The notes: generated by a model from the letters alone, not told the origin. DNA of 28,892 nucleotides from DATLYH01 sp035575035 (GCA_035575035.1 DATLYH010000272.1:1-28892), one strand, 5' to 3'. Shown: positions 8,260 to 15,854, numbered from the stretch's first letter. A program made the numbers and translations.

Positions 8260-9177
8260 CTATCTAGAAGGCCTCAGAAGTTCCCAGAGGGCGGCGGTGG
8301 CCTGGTCGTCATCGAGCTGGCCCTGCCGCCACTGGTCGATGAGCTGTATCAGGGCCGGGTCGCGGGCCGCCTCGGCCGCCGCAAAGCGGGCTGCCAGCGC
8401 TTCCTGAGCCAGCGCCAGCAGCTCGCGCCCGCCGGCCGACCGGCCCGGCCGCCGCAGCGGACACTGGGCGAGTATCGTCCAGAGTTGATCGAGGCCCAGG
8501 CCGGTCTTGGCGCTGACGCGCAGTACAGGCGTCTGCCGGCTGTCCGACAACCCGAGCATGGTCCGCACCTGCGACTCGACCTGCTCAGCCCCCGGCAGGT
8601 CGGCTTTGTGGACGACCACCACGTCGGCCACCTCCAGTACACCCGCCTTTTCCCACTGCAAGTCGTCGCCGGTCTCGGGCTGCAAAAGCAGGACAACGAT
8701 GTCGGCCAATTCGCGAACCGCCGTATCGCCCTGACCGGCACCCGCCGTCTCAATCAGGATGACGTCGAAGCCGAAGCGCTCCAGGAGGCGGACCATCGGC
8801 TCAACATGCTCGGCGATAGCGCCGCGACCGGGGGGAGCAGCCAGGCTGCGGATGAAGACGCCGGGGTCGTCGGGACGGGAGGGCATGCGGAAGCGGTCGC
8901 CGAGCAGAGCGCCGCCGGAGAGCGGACTCTGCGGGTCGCAGGCCAGCACCGCCACGCTCAGCCCCTGGCCGCGGATATGCTCGATCAGTTTGCCGACGAG
9001 GGTGCTCTTGCCGACGCCGCCGCTGCCGGTGATGGCGATGACCCGGGCCGGCTTCGGGGGCGGTCCCAGCTCGGCGAGGATCGGCGCGGCCGGCCGGCCG
9101 CGCGCCAGCAGCGTGAGCAGCCGGGCCAGCGCCAGCCGGTCGCCGCGTTGGAAACGTTCCAGCAGGTCATCCGGCAT
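8260..9177 (-). CDS. meaB: MeaB/ArgK-type G3E GTPase, B12-mutase chaperone
   Basis: 305 residues. In this family the GTPase binds a coenzyme B12-dependent acyl-CoA mutase, gates cofactor loading and ejects damaged cofactor. Visible motifs are the Walker A loop TGSGGVGKSTL (residues 50-60), CDPQSPLSGGALLGDR (80-95), VFIRSL (107-112), the switch segment LIETAGAGQGDTAV (141-154, where MeaB usually has GVGQSE) and the base-recognition motif at 190-193, which reads HKAD instead of NKxD. SAKTGLG supplies the G5-like motif. At about 305 residues it is slightly shorter than typical MeaB. Its start overlaps the end of the B12-subunit gene by 11 bases, a strong sign of translational coupling and of a shared role. 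It could equally be called MeaI-like, given the partner mutase type. Confidence 0.9.
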   Translation of the reverse strand: MPDDLLERFQRGDRLALARLLTLLARGRPAAPILAELGPPPKPARVIAITGSGGVGKSTLVGKLIEHIRGQGLSVAVLACDPQSPLSGGALLGDRFRMPSRPDDPGVFIRSLAAPPGRGAIAEHVEPMVRLLERFGFDVILIETAGAGQGDTAVRELADIVVLLLQPETGDDLQWEKAGVLEVADVVVVHKADLPGAEQVESQVRTMLGLSDSRQTPVLRVSAKTGLGLDQLWTILAQCPLRRPGRSAGGRELLALAQEALAARFAAAEAARDPALIQLIDQWRQGQLDDDQATAALWELLRPSR

Positions 9178-9580
9178 GTTTCGCCTCGCTCTGTTCGCGC
9201 AGGAAGGCGACGATCTCCGACAGCGGCGTGCCCGGGCCGAAGACGCGGGCTACGCCCATTTCCAACAACTTGGGGATATCCGCCTCCGGGATGATACCGC
9301 CCACAAGGACGCCGACATGTTCCAGTCCCTGCTCGCGAAGCAGCCGCAAGACGCGCGGCACCAGCGTCATGTGGGCGCCGGATAGAAGGCTGATCCCGAG
9401 CCAGTCGGCATCTTCATCGGCGACGGTGCGGACGACGGCTTCAGGCGTTTGCCAGAGGCCGGCGTAGATGACGTGGAAACCGGCGTCGCGCAGGGCTCGG
9501 GCGACGACCTTGATGCCGCGGTCGTGGCCGTCGAGTCCAACCTTGGCAAGGACGATGCGGATAGGAGATGCATTCGCCAT
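9167..9580 (-). CDS. B12-binding small subunit of acyl-CoA mutase (IcmB-like)
   Basis: 137 residues, the size of a stand-alone mutase B12 domain (isobutyryl-CoA mutase small subunit is about this long). The cobalamin base-off motif DxHxxG is GLDGHDRG (Asp17, His19, Gly22). It is followed by the usual SLLSGAHMTLV and VLVGGIIPEADI segments that line the nucleotide tail pocket. The subunit works only with the TIM-barrel large subunit, which is encoded at 10964-12616 on the same strand but separated by two unrelated genes. The start is set by ATG with GAGGA upstream. The downstream GTPase overlaps it by 11 bases. The same domain is found as the C-terminus of methylmalonyl-CoA mutases, so substrate cannot be read from this subunit alone. 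Confidence 0.92.
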   Translation of the reverse strand: MANASPIRIVLAKVGLDGHDRGIKVVARALRDAGFHVIYAGLWQTPEAVVRTVADEDADWLGISLLSGAHMTLVPRVLRLLREQGLEHVGVLVGGIIPEADIPKLLEMGVARVFGPGTPLSEIVAFLREQSEAKHAG

Positions 9581-9618
9581 GTGACGGTCCTCAGCAACCG
9601 ATCAAACGATCGTCTTTA

Positions 9619-10230
9619 TCAAGAGGCCGCCCGCTGGGCCTGTAAGATGAGGTTGTAAACCTCCCGCACTCGGTCAATCAGCCGGAAACAGGATACGCTG
9701 AATGCTCCCCCCATGCCAGGCCAGCCCAACCCGTACCAGCAGTAATACCACAAAGGAACAGGACCAAAGGAGATCGTTCCATCCCCGCCTCTGGTTTCTG
9801 TCAGAGTGATGTCGCTCAAGGTGCGGAGAAATATGGATTGTAACTTCTGTCGGAGCAGGCCTGAGATAATAATGATCCGACGGTCAGTAACGGCGTAGTA
9901 CGTTCTCCGCCGCAGCGCCGCATCGACCCAGAGACGCCCGCCCAGCAAGAACAGACCAAACAAGATAAAGAGGCCAATAACGATCAGGCCGAAGATCTTA
10001 CTACCCAGATCGGCCTCTTGACCAATGATGGCGATGGCAGCAAAGATCATGAAAGTGGTCCAGAACAAGCCGACGGGGATGAAGAAAACGTCGGCAAGCT
10101 GCAACTGGATGCCCTGCTTCGGCTGACCGGACCAGATCAGCCGCTCATCGGCATCCAGTTTGAGGCGGATGATCGTTTCTGCGGCGTTGGGCATATTTCC
10201 ACTCGCATTTCGCCACAGCCCCGTTAACAC
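9619..10230 (-). CDS. Two-helix membrane protein with bacterial PH (bPH_2/DUF304-like) domain
   Basis: 203 residues. Two hydrophobic helices at about 48-70 and 78-97 are followed by YYAVTDRRIIIISGLLRQ (111-128), the hallmark strand pair of bacterial PH-like domains, then a soluble stretch ending in a helix. The role of these proteins is mostly unknown; they sit on the inner face of the membrane. The GTG at 10230 is chosen because AAGGAG lies 5 bases before it; an internal ATG at 10194 (MPNAAETII) is a credible alternative with a weaker site. It lies between mutase subunit genes without any evident functional link, so it may be a passenger in this block. The stop is 38 bases before the small-subunit gene. 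Confidence 0.75.
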   Translation of the reverse strand: MLTGLWRNASGNMPNAAETIIRLKLDADERLIWSGQPKQGIQLQLADVFFIPVGLFWTTFMIFAAIAIIGQEADLGSKIFGLIVIGLFILFGLFLLGGRLWVDAALRRRTYYAVTDRRIIIISGLLRQKLQSIFLRTLSDITLTETRGGDGTISFGPVPLWYYCWYGLGWPGMGGAFSVSCFRLIDRVREVYNLILQAQRAAS

Positions 10231-10311
10231 ACTTACTCCTTCACCATCTCAGCGCAGCACTCAACGATGTCGGCTGACGCGCTGAAGATTCCGCTCGCGG
10301 CAAGGGCAGCT

Positions 10312-10917
10312 TCAATCGTGCGGGTCGAGCCGCAGTGCGAAGCCGGGCAGCAGCCGGGTGGCGTAAGTCTCGCCGGGGGCGACGTTGATCGGCCGCTGCC
10401 AGCGTCGGCCGCGCCGCCGGTACACCCGCATCGTCGGATGGTCCGCATCTTTGCGGGGGTCGAGTATCCAGTATTCGCGGATGGACGGCACTTCCAGGTA
10501 CAGCGCCACGTTACGCTCAAGGTCCTTCTCGGGATCGTCCTCAGAAACGACCTCCACCACGAGGATAGGACTGATGTCGTCCCACGATACCTCGCCAAAG
10601 GGCTGGTCGTGAGGGAAATCGTGGAACGCAGCGAGGTCCGGCTCCGGGTTGGTCGGGACCGCTCGTCCGGGCAAAATGACCCGGGCGCGTGTCGATATAT
10701 AATTGATTACGTCGGGACGCATCCGGCTGTAATCGCGGAGCAGACCTAAGATCCATTCCACGATCCGGTCGTGCGGCAGGTCCGGTACGGGCGACACATA
10801 CACCTTTCCTTCGATCAACTCGTAATGGTAGCCCTCCTGCCCGCGGGCTGATTCGAACTCCTCCCGCGTCATTGGCCGCCCGTGATCAGCCGGTCCCAGC
10901 ACCGTAATCGCCGCCAT
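10312..10917 (-). CDS. Uma2 family (DUF820) PD-(D/E)xK-fold protein A
   Basis: 201 residues. The ATG at 10917 (MAAITVLGPADHG) is preferred to upstream in-frame starts because those overlap the end of the mutase gene and give an unrelated leader. Family features are GYHYELIEGKVYVSP, PEPDLAAF (candidate metal-binding Asp), ILVVEVVSEDDPEKDLERN (Glu and downstream Lys) and IREYWILDPRK. This is the restriction-endonuclease-like core seen in Uma2 proteins, which are abundant in cyanobacteria and planctomycetes; their cellular function is not settled, although nuclease activity is predicted from the fold. It sits 46 bases beyond the stop of the mutase large subunit. It is the first of three divergent family members in this block. 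Confidence 0.85.
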   Translation of the reverse strand: MAAITVLGPADHGRPMTREEFESARGQEGYHYELIEGKVYVSPVPDLPHDRIVEWILGLLRDYSRMRPDVINYISTRARVILPGRAVPTNPEPDLAAFHDFPHDQPFGEVSWDDISPILVVEVVSEDDPEKDLERNVALYLEVPSIREYWILDPRKDADHPTMRVYRRRGRRWQRPINVAPGETYATRLLPGFALRLDPHD

Positions 10918-10963
10918 GACAATCACACCTGTCAAATACCCGATCGATCCCCAAGTAACTCGC

Positions 10964-12616
10964 CTACCACTTGGCCGCCCCGTCATAGCGGCCGAAGACA
11001 TCGGCTAAGGCGTTCATGATCTCACCGACGCTGCAGCGCGCTCGCGCTGCGTCCAGCAGTACCGGCATCAGGTTGTGATTGGTCGCGGCCACGCGGCGGA
11101 CTTCATCCAGCGCGCGCTGGACGGCGGCCGCGTCGCGCAGCTCCCTGCGCCGCCGCAACGACGCCACCTGTTCCTCCTCCACCTTCTCGTCGATTTGCAG
11201 GATCTCGATCGGTTTCTCTTCCGCCTCCGTGAAGGCGTTGACGCCGACAATCAACTTGCGTTTGGCGTCCACCTCGCGCTGGTAGGCGAAGGCAGCCTCG
11301 GCGATCTCGCGGCGGAAGAAGCCCGATTCGATGGCCGCGATCATGCCGCCGGCCTGCTCGATCCGGTCGAAGTAGGCGCGGGCCTGTTGCTGCATCTGCT
11401 TCGTCAGCGTCTCGACGAAGTAACTGCCGCCCAGCGGATCGACCGTGTTGGTCACGCCGGTCTCGTAGGCCAGCACCTGCTGCGTCCGCAGGGCCAGGGT
11501 GACGGCGTGCTCACTCGGCAGGGCCAGTGTTTCGTCCATGCTGTTGGTGTGCAGCGACTGGCAGCCGCCCAGTACCGCGGCCAGGGCCTGGTAGGCCACG
11601 CGAATCAGATTGACCTCCGGCTGCTTGTCCTGGAGGGAGCAGCCGGCCGTCTGGGCGTGGAAGCGCAATTTCCACGACGCCTCCTTGCGGGCGCCGTACT
11701 TGTGCCGCATCGCCTCGGCCCAGAGAAAGCGGGCCGCCCGATACTTGGCGACCTCCTCAAAGATGTCGTTATGGGCGTTGAAGAAGAAGCTCAGCCGCGG
11801 GGCGAAGCGGTCAATCTCCATGCCGCGAGCCAAGCATTGCTCGACATAGTGGAAGCCGTCGGCCAGAGTGAAGGCCAGCTCCTGCACCGCGGTGGAGCCG
11901 GCTTCGCGGATGTGGTAGCCGCTGATTGAGACCGTGTTCCACTGCGGCACATGCTGCGTGCAGAACTCGATCAGGTCGCAGACGAGTCGGACGTGCGGCT
12001 CCGGCGGGAAGACGAACTCGTTCTGAGCATGGAACTCCTTGAGGATGTCGTTCTGAATGGTGCCGCGTAGCTTCTTCCAGTCCATCCCCTGGTCCTGGGC
12101 GTTGGCGAGGTAGAATGCCATGATGACCAGGGCCGGCGCGTTGATGGTCATGGAAACCGACACCTCTTCCAGGTTGATGCCGGCGTAAAGCTCATGCATG
12201 TCGTCGAGGGTATCGACGGCGACCCCGAGCCGGCCGACCTCGCCGAGCGACCGCGGATCATCGCTGTCAAGGCCCATCAGGGTCGGCAGGTCGAAGGCAG
12301 TGCTCAGGCCCGTCTGGCCTTTTTCGAGGAGAAACTTGAAGCGCTGGTTGGTTTGCCGGGGCGTGCCGAAGCCGGCGAACTGCCGCATGGTCCAAAGGCG
12401 GCTGCGGTACATGCTGGCGTGGACGCCGCGGGTGAACGGATACTGGCCGGGGTAGCCGAGGTCGGCGTCGTAGTCGAAGCCGTTGAGGTTATCGAGCGTA
12501 TAGAGGGCGTCAATGGGGACGCCGCTGACGGTGGTAGGCGGCTGCTCGCGCAGCGGGGCGGCGGCGTTCTCCTTCTCCCAGCGCTCACGAGCAGTGATGT
12601 CGGCGACAGTGGCCAT
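10964..12616 (-). CDS. icmA: Coenzyme B12 acyl-CoA mutase large subunit, isobutyryl-CoA mutase type
   Basis: 550 residues covering the substrate-binding TIM barrel only, with no B12 domain, so it needs the separate small subunit at 9167-9580. Recognisable blocks are YPFTRGVHASMYRSRLWTMR (residues 59-78), GLSTAFDLPTLMG, SISGYHIREAGSTA (His234, which would face the cofactor), SLHTNSMDETLALPSE and NTVDPLGGSYFVE. Substrate-selecting positions read Phe80 (TMRQFAGFG) and Gln198 (EFHAQNEF). Methylmalonyl-CoA mutases have Tyr and Arg there (Tyr89/Arg207 in the Propionibacterium enzyme); isobutyryl-CoA mutase has Phe80/Gln198. The likely reaction is therefore isobutyryl-CoA to butyryl-CoA, though automatic annotation would call it methylmalonyl-CoA mutase. 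AAGGA precedes the ATG. The symbol reflects this inference and is the less certain part. Confidence 0.85.
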   Translation of the reverse strand: MATVADITARERWEKENAAAPLREQPPTTVSGVPIDALYTLDNLNGFDYDADLGYPGQYPFTRGVHASMYRSRLWTMRQFAGFGTPRQTNQRFKFLLEKGQTGLSTAFDLPTLMGLDSDDPRSLGEVGRLGVAVDTLDDMHELYAGINLEEVSVSMTINAPALVIMAFYLANAQDQGMDWKKLRGTIQNDILKEFHAQNEFVFPPEPHVRLVCDLIEFCTQHVPQWNTVSISGYHIREAGSTAVQELAFTLADGFHYVEQCLARGMEIDRFAPRLSFFFNAHNDIFEEVAKYRAARFLWAEAMRHKYGARKEASWKLRFHAQTAGCSLQDKQPEVNLIRVAYQALAAVLGGCQSLHTNSMDETLALPSEHAVTLALRTQQVLAYETGVTNTVDPLGGSYFVETLTKQMQQQARAYFDRIEQAGGMIAAIESGFFRREIAEAAFAYQREVDAKRKLIVGVNAFTEAEEKPIEILQIDEKVEEEQVASLRRRRELRDAAAVQRALDEVRRVAATNHNLMPVLLDAARARCSVGEIMNALADVFGRYDGAAKW

Positions 12617-12729
12617 GATGTTTTTCCTTGAAAAGTGATTAGCGCAGGTTTTTCCATTGATGGGTGCTGTTTCTGTATTATCGCAATACTTCTACCCCCA
12701 CTCCGCCAGCCAGAGAGTTCCGCAAGCCG

Positions 12730-13395
12730 CTACTCCTTAATTCGCAAGGCATACCGAGGATGGCCCAACCGATCGGGTTCCGCTTCGAGCCGGAAAGACC
12801 GCCCGAAGACCTTGGAACTCAGCCAGCCTCGCTGGCGGCGCGTGGCGGCATAGCCCCGGGGCGCCCGCCGCAAGATGTCAAACTGAAGGGGAGGCTTCCG
12901 GGCATCGACGAGCCAGTATTCCGGTACCCCGGCCCTCCAGTAAAGTTTGCGCAGCACCTCGGTGTCCTTCCGCACCGAGTAGGTACTGACAATCTCCAAC
13001 ACCATGTCGGGCGTCCCTTCCAGTTCGACATAACCTTCCTCCACACCCTCCACCAGGCGCACCCGCCGGCTCTCGACGGCCTCGAAGGAGCAGAAGGTGC
13101 CGTCCGGCTCGGTGGAAAGATTGGCGCCCTCGTGACTGAGCAATGCCCGATCCGAGAAGTAATAGCCAAGTTGTTCCGCCTCGACGAACGCTCCCAGCGC
13201 GACAGTGAAGCAGGTCTTGACCCGGTTGTGGGAGAACAACTGCTCCATGTGCGTGTCTACCCAGATTTCGCCGTCGAGGAAGGAGACCCATCCTCGCTGA
13301 GGATAGGTGTCCGACCGTGCCCAGCGGCGAAACGATTCCAGGTCGTTGACCCACGATGGAATTCGTACCTGATCGGCAATCACAACCGTGCTCAT
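12730..13395 (-). CDS. Uma2 family (DUF820) PD-(D/E)xK-fold protein B
   Basis: 221 residues. Core elements are GWVSFLDGEIWVD, LSTEPDGTFCS (the Asp position), YVELEGTPDMVLEIVS (Glu), SVRKDTEVLRKLYWRAGVPE and YWLVDARK. The overall pattern, with an acidic residue, Glu and a Lys in the next helix, fits the predicted nuclease core. It resembles neither neighbour A nor C closely, so the three are not recent tandem copies. The ATG at 13395 opens the frame; a purine-rich stretch lies a little upstream. It is followed at 13426-13476 by a thiolase 3'-end fragment, so ancestrally this gene may have stood directly downstream of the thiolase. Between it and the mutase start lie 113 bases with no convincing promoter. 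Confidence 0.82.
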   Translation of the reverse strand: MSTVVIADQVRIPSWVNDLESFRRWARSDTYPQRGWVSFLDGEIWVDTHMEQLFSHNRVKTCFTVALGAFVEAEQLGYYFSDRALLSHEGANLSTEPDGTFCSFEAVESRRVRLVEGVEEGYVELEGTPDMVLEIVSTYSVRKDTEVLRKLYWRAGVPEYWLVDARKPPLQFDILRRAPRGYAATRRQRGWLSSKVFGRSFRLEAEPDRLGHPRYALRIKE

Positions 13396-13425
13396 TCAAT
13401 CTGCTCAATTTCCCAAGGAGACGAA

Positions 13426-13476
13426 TCAAACACGCTCCACCACCATCGCCACGGCATTGCCGCCGCCCAGGCAAAG
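13426..13476 (-). pseudogene. Thiolase 3'-end remnant (direct-repeat copy 1)
   Basis: 51 bases match the last 17 codons (stop included) of the thiolase gene at 14264-14314 with 2 mismatches, and both mismatches are synonymous (Ala GCG/GCA and Leu CTT/CTC). The read-through is LCLGGGNAVAMVVERV followed by TGA. Homology stops abruptly at 13477, where the frame meets a stop. This is a fragment, not a gene. Together with the intact copy it brackets Uma2 protein C. Confidence 0.85.
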
Positions 13477-13501
13477 TCATGTCGTGCCACTCGGGGCGGC
13501 A

Positions 13502-14242
13502 TTACGGCCCACCTCCGGCCGGCGGTTGTAGTGCGGCAGCCTGCTGCAAGCGCGCGACAAAGGCCAGGTGCTCGGGACTGGCATTCCCCTGTTGCTGCAC
13601 CTGTGCCACCCGAACCATGTCGCCGTCCATCAGCGCAGCCGGGTCCAGCCAGAGGCCGGGCAGTACTTCGCTCTTGTAAAGGCCGTCCGGAGTCGGGGCC
13701 AACCGCTCGTACTGCCCGCCGCGGAGCACAAACCAGTCAATCGCCCGATCAAACACGCGCCAGACAAGGTATTCGCGGACCCCGACCTGAAGGTAAAGAT
13801 CGAGCTTGTCATGGAGATCGTAGCTCGCGCTGGTGGCGGCCACTTCGGCGACCAGTTCCGGCGCTCCGACGATATACCCGCTCGAGTCAATTTGCACTTG
13901 CCCGCCGTGCGACGGCAAAATGATGAGGCAGGCATCGGGCTGAGGCCGGTTCGCCAGAGGGAGCCGCAGCGTGGCATTGTCGCCTCCACGGACGCCCGGC
14001 GTCGCTATACGGTACGACCCGAGCCAGGCAATGATGTCAAAATGAGGACCGCCATGATCGTCCAGTGTTACAGGCGGAGCCATGTATACTACTCCGTTGA
14101 TCAACTCGGCTTTCTTCAGTCCGGGCGTCGCGTCGTAGCGCCGCTCGAACTCCTCCGCCGTCAGGCGGTCGCCGTTGCGGAGCGGCGGAACTTTCTCCGG
14201 CTGCGCCTTCGCGGTCGGAAGAGATTGGGTCACCAGGGTCAT
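13502..14242 (-). CDS. Uma2 family (DUF820) PD-(D/E)xK-fold protein C, in a repeat-flanked insert
   Basis: 246 residues. The N-terminus includes RLTAEEFERRYDATPGLKKA and ELINGVVYMAPP, the usual opening of Uma2 proteins. RPQPDACLIIL supplies the candidate Asp, ELVAEVAATSASYDLHDKLD the Glu and Lys, and VREYLVWRV the following strand. The C-terminal 30 residues are a helical extension (SPEHLAFVARLQQAAALQPP). The ATG at 14242 has GAAGGAG upstream and lies 21 bases after the thiolase stop. The gene is enclosed by a 51-base direct repeat of the thiolase end (13426-13476 and 14264-14314). That is the layout expected if this gene was inserted, or arrived by recombination with a related thiolase locus. 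Function beyond predicted nuclease fold is unknown. Confidence 0.85.
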   Translation of the reverse strand: MTLVTQSLPTAKAQPEKVPPLRNGDRLTAEEFERRYDATPGLKKAELINGVVYMAPPVTLDDHGGPHFDIIAWLGSYRIATPGVRGGDNATLRLPLANRPQPDACLIILPSHGGQVQIDSSGYIVGAPELVAEVAATSASYDLHDKLDLYLQVGVREYLVWRVFDRAIDWFVLRGGQYERLAPTPDGLYKSEVLPGLWLDPAALMDGDMVRVAQVQQQGNASPEHLAFVARLQQAAALQPPAGGGP

Positions 14243-14263
14243 ACGCGCATCTCCTTCGTCGTG

Positions 14264-14314
14264 TCAAACACGCTCCACCACCATTGCCACGGCATTGCCG
14301 CCGCCCAGGCAGAG
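14264..14314 (-). repeat. Direct-repeat copy 2: 3' end of the intact thiolase
   Basis: This stretch encodes the C-terminus of the functional thiolase and matches 13426-13476 at 49 of 51 positions in the same orientation. The distance between repeat starts is 838 bases. Recombination between copies would delete Uma2 gene C cleanly and leave thiolase followed by Uma2 gene B. Confidence 0.85.
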
Positions 14315-15442
14315 CGACGCCAGCCCGCGCCGGCCGCCGTGCTGCTCCAGCGCCGACAGTAACGTCACCAGCACCCGCGCCCCCGATGCTCCGATCGGGT
14401 GCCCCAGTGCGATCGCCCCGCCGTGGACGTTCACCCGCTCCTCATCCCATTTCAGCTCCTTGCCGCAGGCCAGCATCTGGGCCGCGAACGCCTCGTTTAA
14501 CTCGAAAAGGTCGATGTCTTGCAAGCCTAGCCCGGCCTTCTCCAACACCTGCCGCACCGCATAGACCGGAGCGATGAAGATGTCCTTCGGCGCTACGCCG
14601 CTCGTCGCGGAAGCGACAATCCGCGCCAACGGTTTCGTTCCCAGGCGCTCGGCTGCCCGCGCCGAGCTGACGACCACTGCTGCCGCCCCGTCGCTGAGCA
14701 TCGAGGCGTTGCCGGCCGTCACCGTGCCCCCCTCGCGGAAGGCCGGCTTCAGCCTGGCCAGCGCCTCGATCGTGGTATCCGGCCGCATCCCCTCGTCGCG
14801 CGTCACCATCTTTGCCTTGGCGCCGCTGCCGACCGTGACCGGCACCACCTCGGCATTGAACAATCCCTTCTCCCAGGCGGTGACGGCACGCTGATGACTT
14901 TGCGCGGCAAAGCGATCCTGCTCGGCCCGCGAGATGCCGCACTTCGAGGCGATGTACTCGGCCGCCTCGCCCATGTGCCAGCCCTCGAAGGCACACCACA
15001 AGCCGTCGTGGATCATGGCGTCCACCGCCTTCTGGTCGCCGTACTTCCAGCCGGTGCGGGCACCGAACAGCAGGTAGGGGGCCCGGCTCATGCTCTCCAT
15101 GCCGCCGGCGACAATCAGGTCGGCGTCGCCGGCGCGGATCGCCTGGCTCGCCATCATGACCGCTTTCAGTCCCGAGCCGCACACCTTGTTCACGGTCACG
15201 GCCGCGATGGTCTCGGGCAGGCCCGCCTTCAGGGCCGCCTGTCGGGCCGGGTTCTGGCCGAGCCCTGCCTGAATGACGTTGCCCAGGATGACCTCGTCCA
15301 CCTGGTCGGCCGGAGCGCGGGCCCGGCGCAGGGCCTCGGCGACGGCGATGGCGCCGAGCTGCGGCGCCGGCACGTCGGCCAGGGCGCCGAGGTATTTGCC
15401 GATCGGAGTGCGAGCCGCGGAGAGGAGGAAAGCATCGGCCAT
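14264..15442 (-). CDS. Acetyl-CoA acetyltransferase (thiolase)
   Basis: 392 residues, the classic length of tetrameric type II thiolases. It catalyses reversible condensation of two acyl-CoA units or thiolytic cleavage of 3-ketoacyl-CoA. The nucleophile is Cys88 in VNKVCGSGLKAVM; the catalytic His is in GGAIALGHPIGASGAR and the second Cys in SLCLGGGNAVAM near the C-terminus. The N-terminus is the standard FLLSAARTPIGKYLG. The frame stays open far upstream, but the ATG at 15442 is clear: AAGGAA precedes it and the family begins here. It is the first gene of the minus-strand acyl-CoA block, with a promoter-like element just upstream. Whether it acts in ketogenesis, polyhydroxyalkanoate precursor supply or degradation cannot be told from sequence. 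Confidence 0.93.
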   Translation of the reverse strand: MADAFLLSAARTPIGKYLGALADVPAPQLGAIAVAEALRRARAPADQVDEVILGNVIQAGLGQNPARQAALKAGLPETIAAVTVNKVCGSGLKAVMMASQAIRAGDADLIVAGGMESMSRAPYLLFGARTGWKYGDQKAVDAMIHDGLWCAFEGWHMGEAAEYIASKCGISRAEQDRFAAQSHQRAVTAWEKGLFNAEVVPVTVGSGAKAKMVTRDEGMRPDTTIEALARLKPAFREGGTVTAGNASMLSDGAAAVVVSSARAAERLGTKPLARIVASATSGVAPKDIFIAPVYAVRQVLEKAGLGLQDIDLFELNEAFAAQMLACGKELKWDEERVNVHGGAIALGHPIGASGARVLVTLLSALEQHGGRRGLASLCLGGGNAVAMVVERV

Positions 15443-15491
15443 GATCGGTTCCTTGCAACTTGGCGATGGGGAAGCGCGCTCTGTATCATCA

Positions 15492-15519
15492 ATTATAAGT
15501 TCACGACGGAGGCGGACAA
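15492..15519 (-). promoter_or_regulatory. Candidate promoter of the thiolase-led block
   Basis: On the minus strand TTGTCC (15514-15519) and a perfect TATAAT (15492-15497) are 16 bases apart. Transcription would start near 15485, giving a leader of about 43 bases before the thiolase ATG. It lies in the divergent gap shared with the coiled-coil/PIN pair. The -35 is imperfect. Confidence 0.45.
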
Positions 15520-15545
15520 AGCCGAGCATCAAAGCGAGGGCGGAC

Positions 15546-15854
15546 ATGGCCACGACCCTGGAAGAGTTGGAGAAGCGGGTGCTTGCCCTGGAGCAGGAGG
15601 TCGCCTCCTTGCGGCAGCTGCTGGAACGCCGGCCCGTTAGCGCGGGGCCTCCCGATTCCGTGCCGCCGATGATCCGCGAGGCCCGAGCGCTGCAGCCGAT
15701 GATCGACGCGGCTACTGAAAAGGCCTGGGCCGAGATGGGCATCACCGCCGAGCCCGTTCCTGTGGAGAAGCTTCGCCAGATGATGATCGAGTGCGGCGTC
15801 AAGCCCGAGGAAAACTCCGCCAGCCGCGAGATCATTGCCATGCGCGAAGAGTGA
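15546..15854 (+). CDS. Small coiled-coil protein, putative antitoxin of the PIN gene
   Basis: 102 residues. The N-terminal 30 form a heptad-like coiled coil (LEELEKRVLALEQEVASLRQ). The rest is helical and acidic, ending ASREIIAMREE, with VPVEKLRQMMIECGVKPEEN before it. I do not recognise a DNA-binding fold. The ATG at 15546 is chosen because it opens the coiled coil and because frame upstream would overlap the thiolase region. Its stop lies 4 bases before the ATG of a PIN-domain gene, the normal order and spacing of an antitoxin followed by a VapC-type toxin. The antitoxin role is inference from position and size. Many planctomycete PIN genes have such partners instead of classic VapB proteins. 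Confidence 0.7.
   Translation: MATTLEELEKRVLALEQEVASLRQLLERRPVSAGPPDSVPPMIREARALQPMIDAATEKAWAEMGITAEPVPVEKLRQMMIECGVKPEENSASREIIAMREE

Noticed and set aside
11075..11929. 284-residue plus-strand frame inside the mutase gene
   Set aside because: Antisense shadow of a strongly conserved enzyme.
12664..13923. 419-residue plus-strand frame across Uma2 B and the thiolase remnant
   Set aside because: Antisense to two well-supported Uma2 genes and without domain features.
15443..15841. Upstream extension of the thiolase frame
   Set aside because: The thiolase N-terminus and ribosome binding site are at 15442; the extension is Ser/Arg-rich and antisense to the coiled-coil gene.
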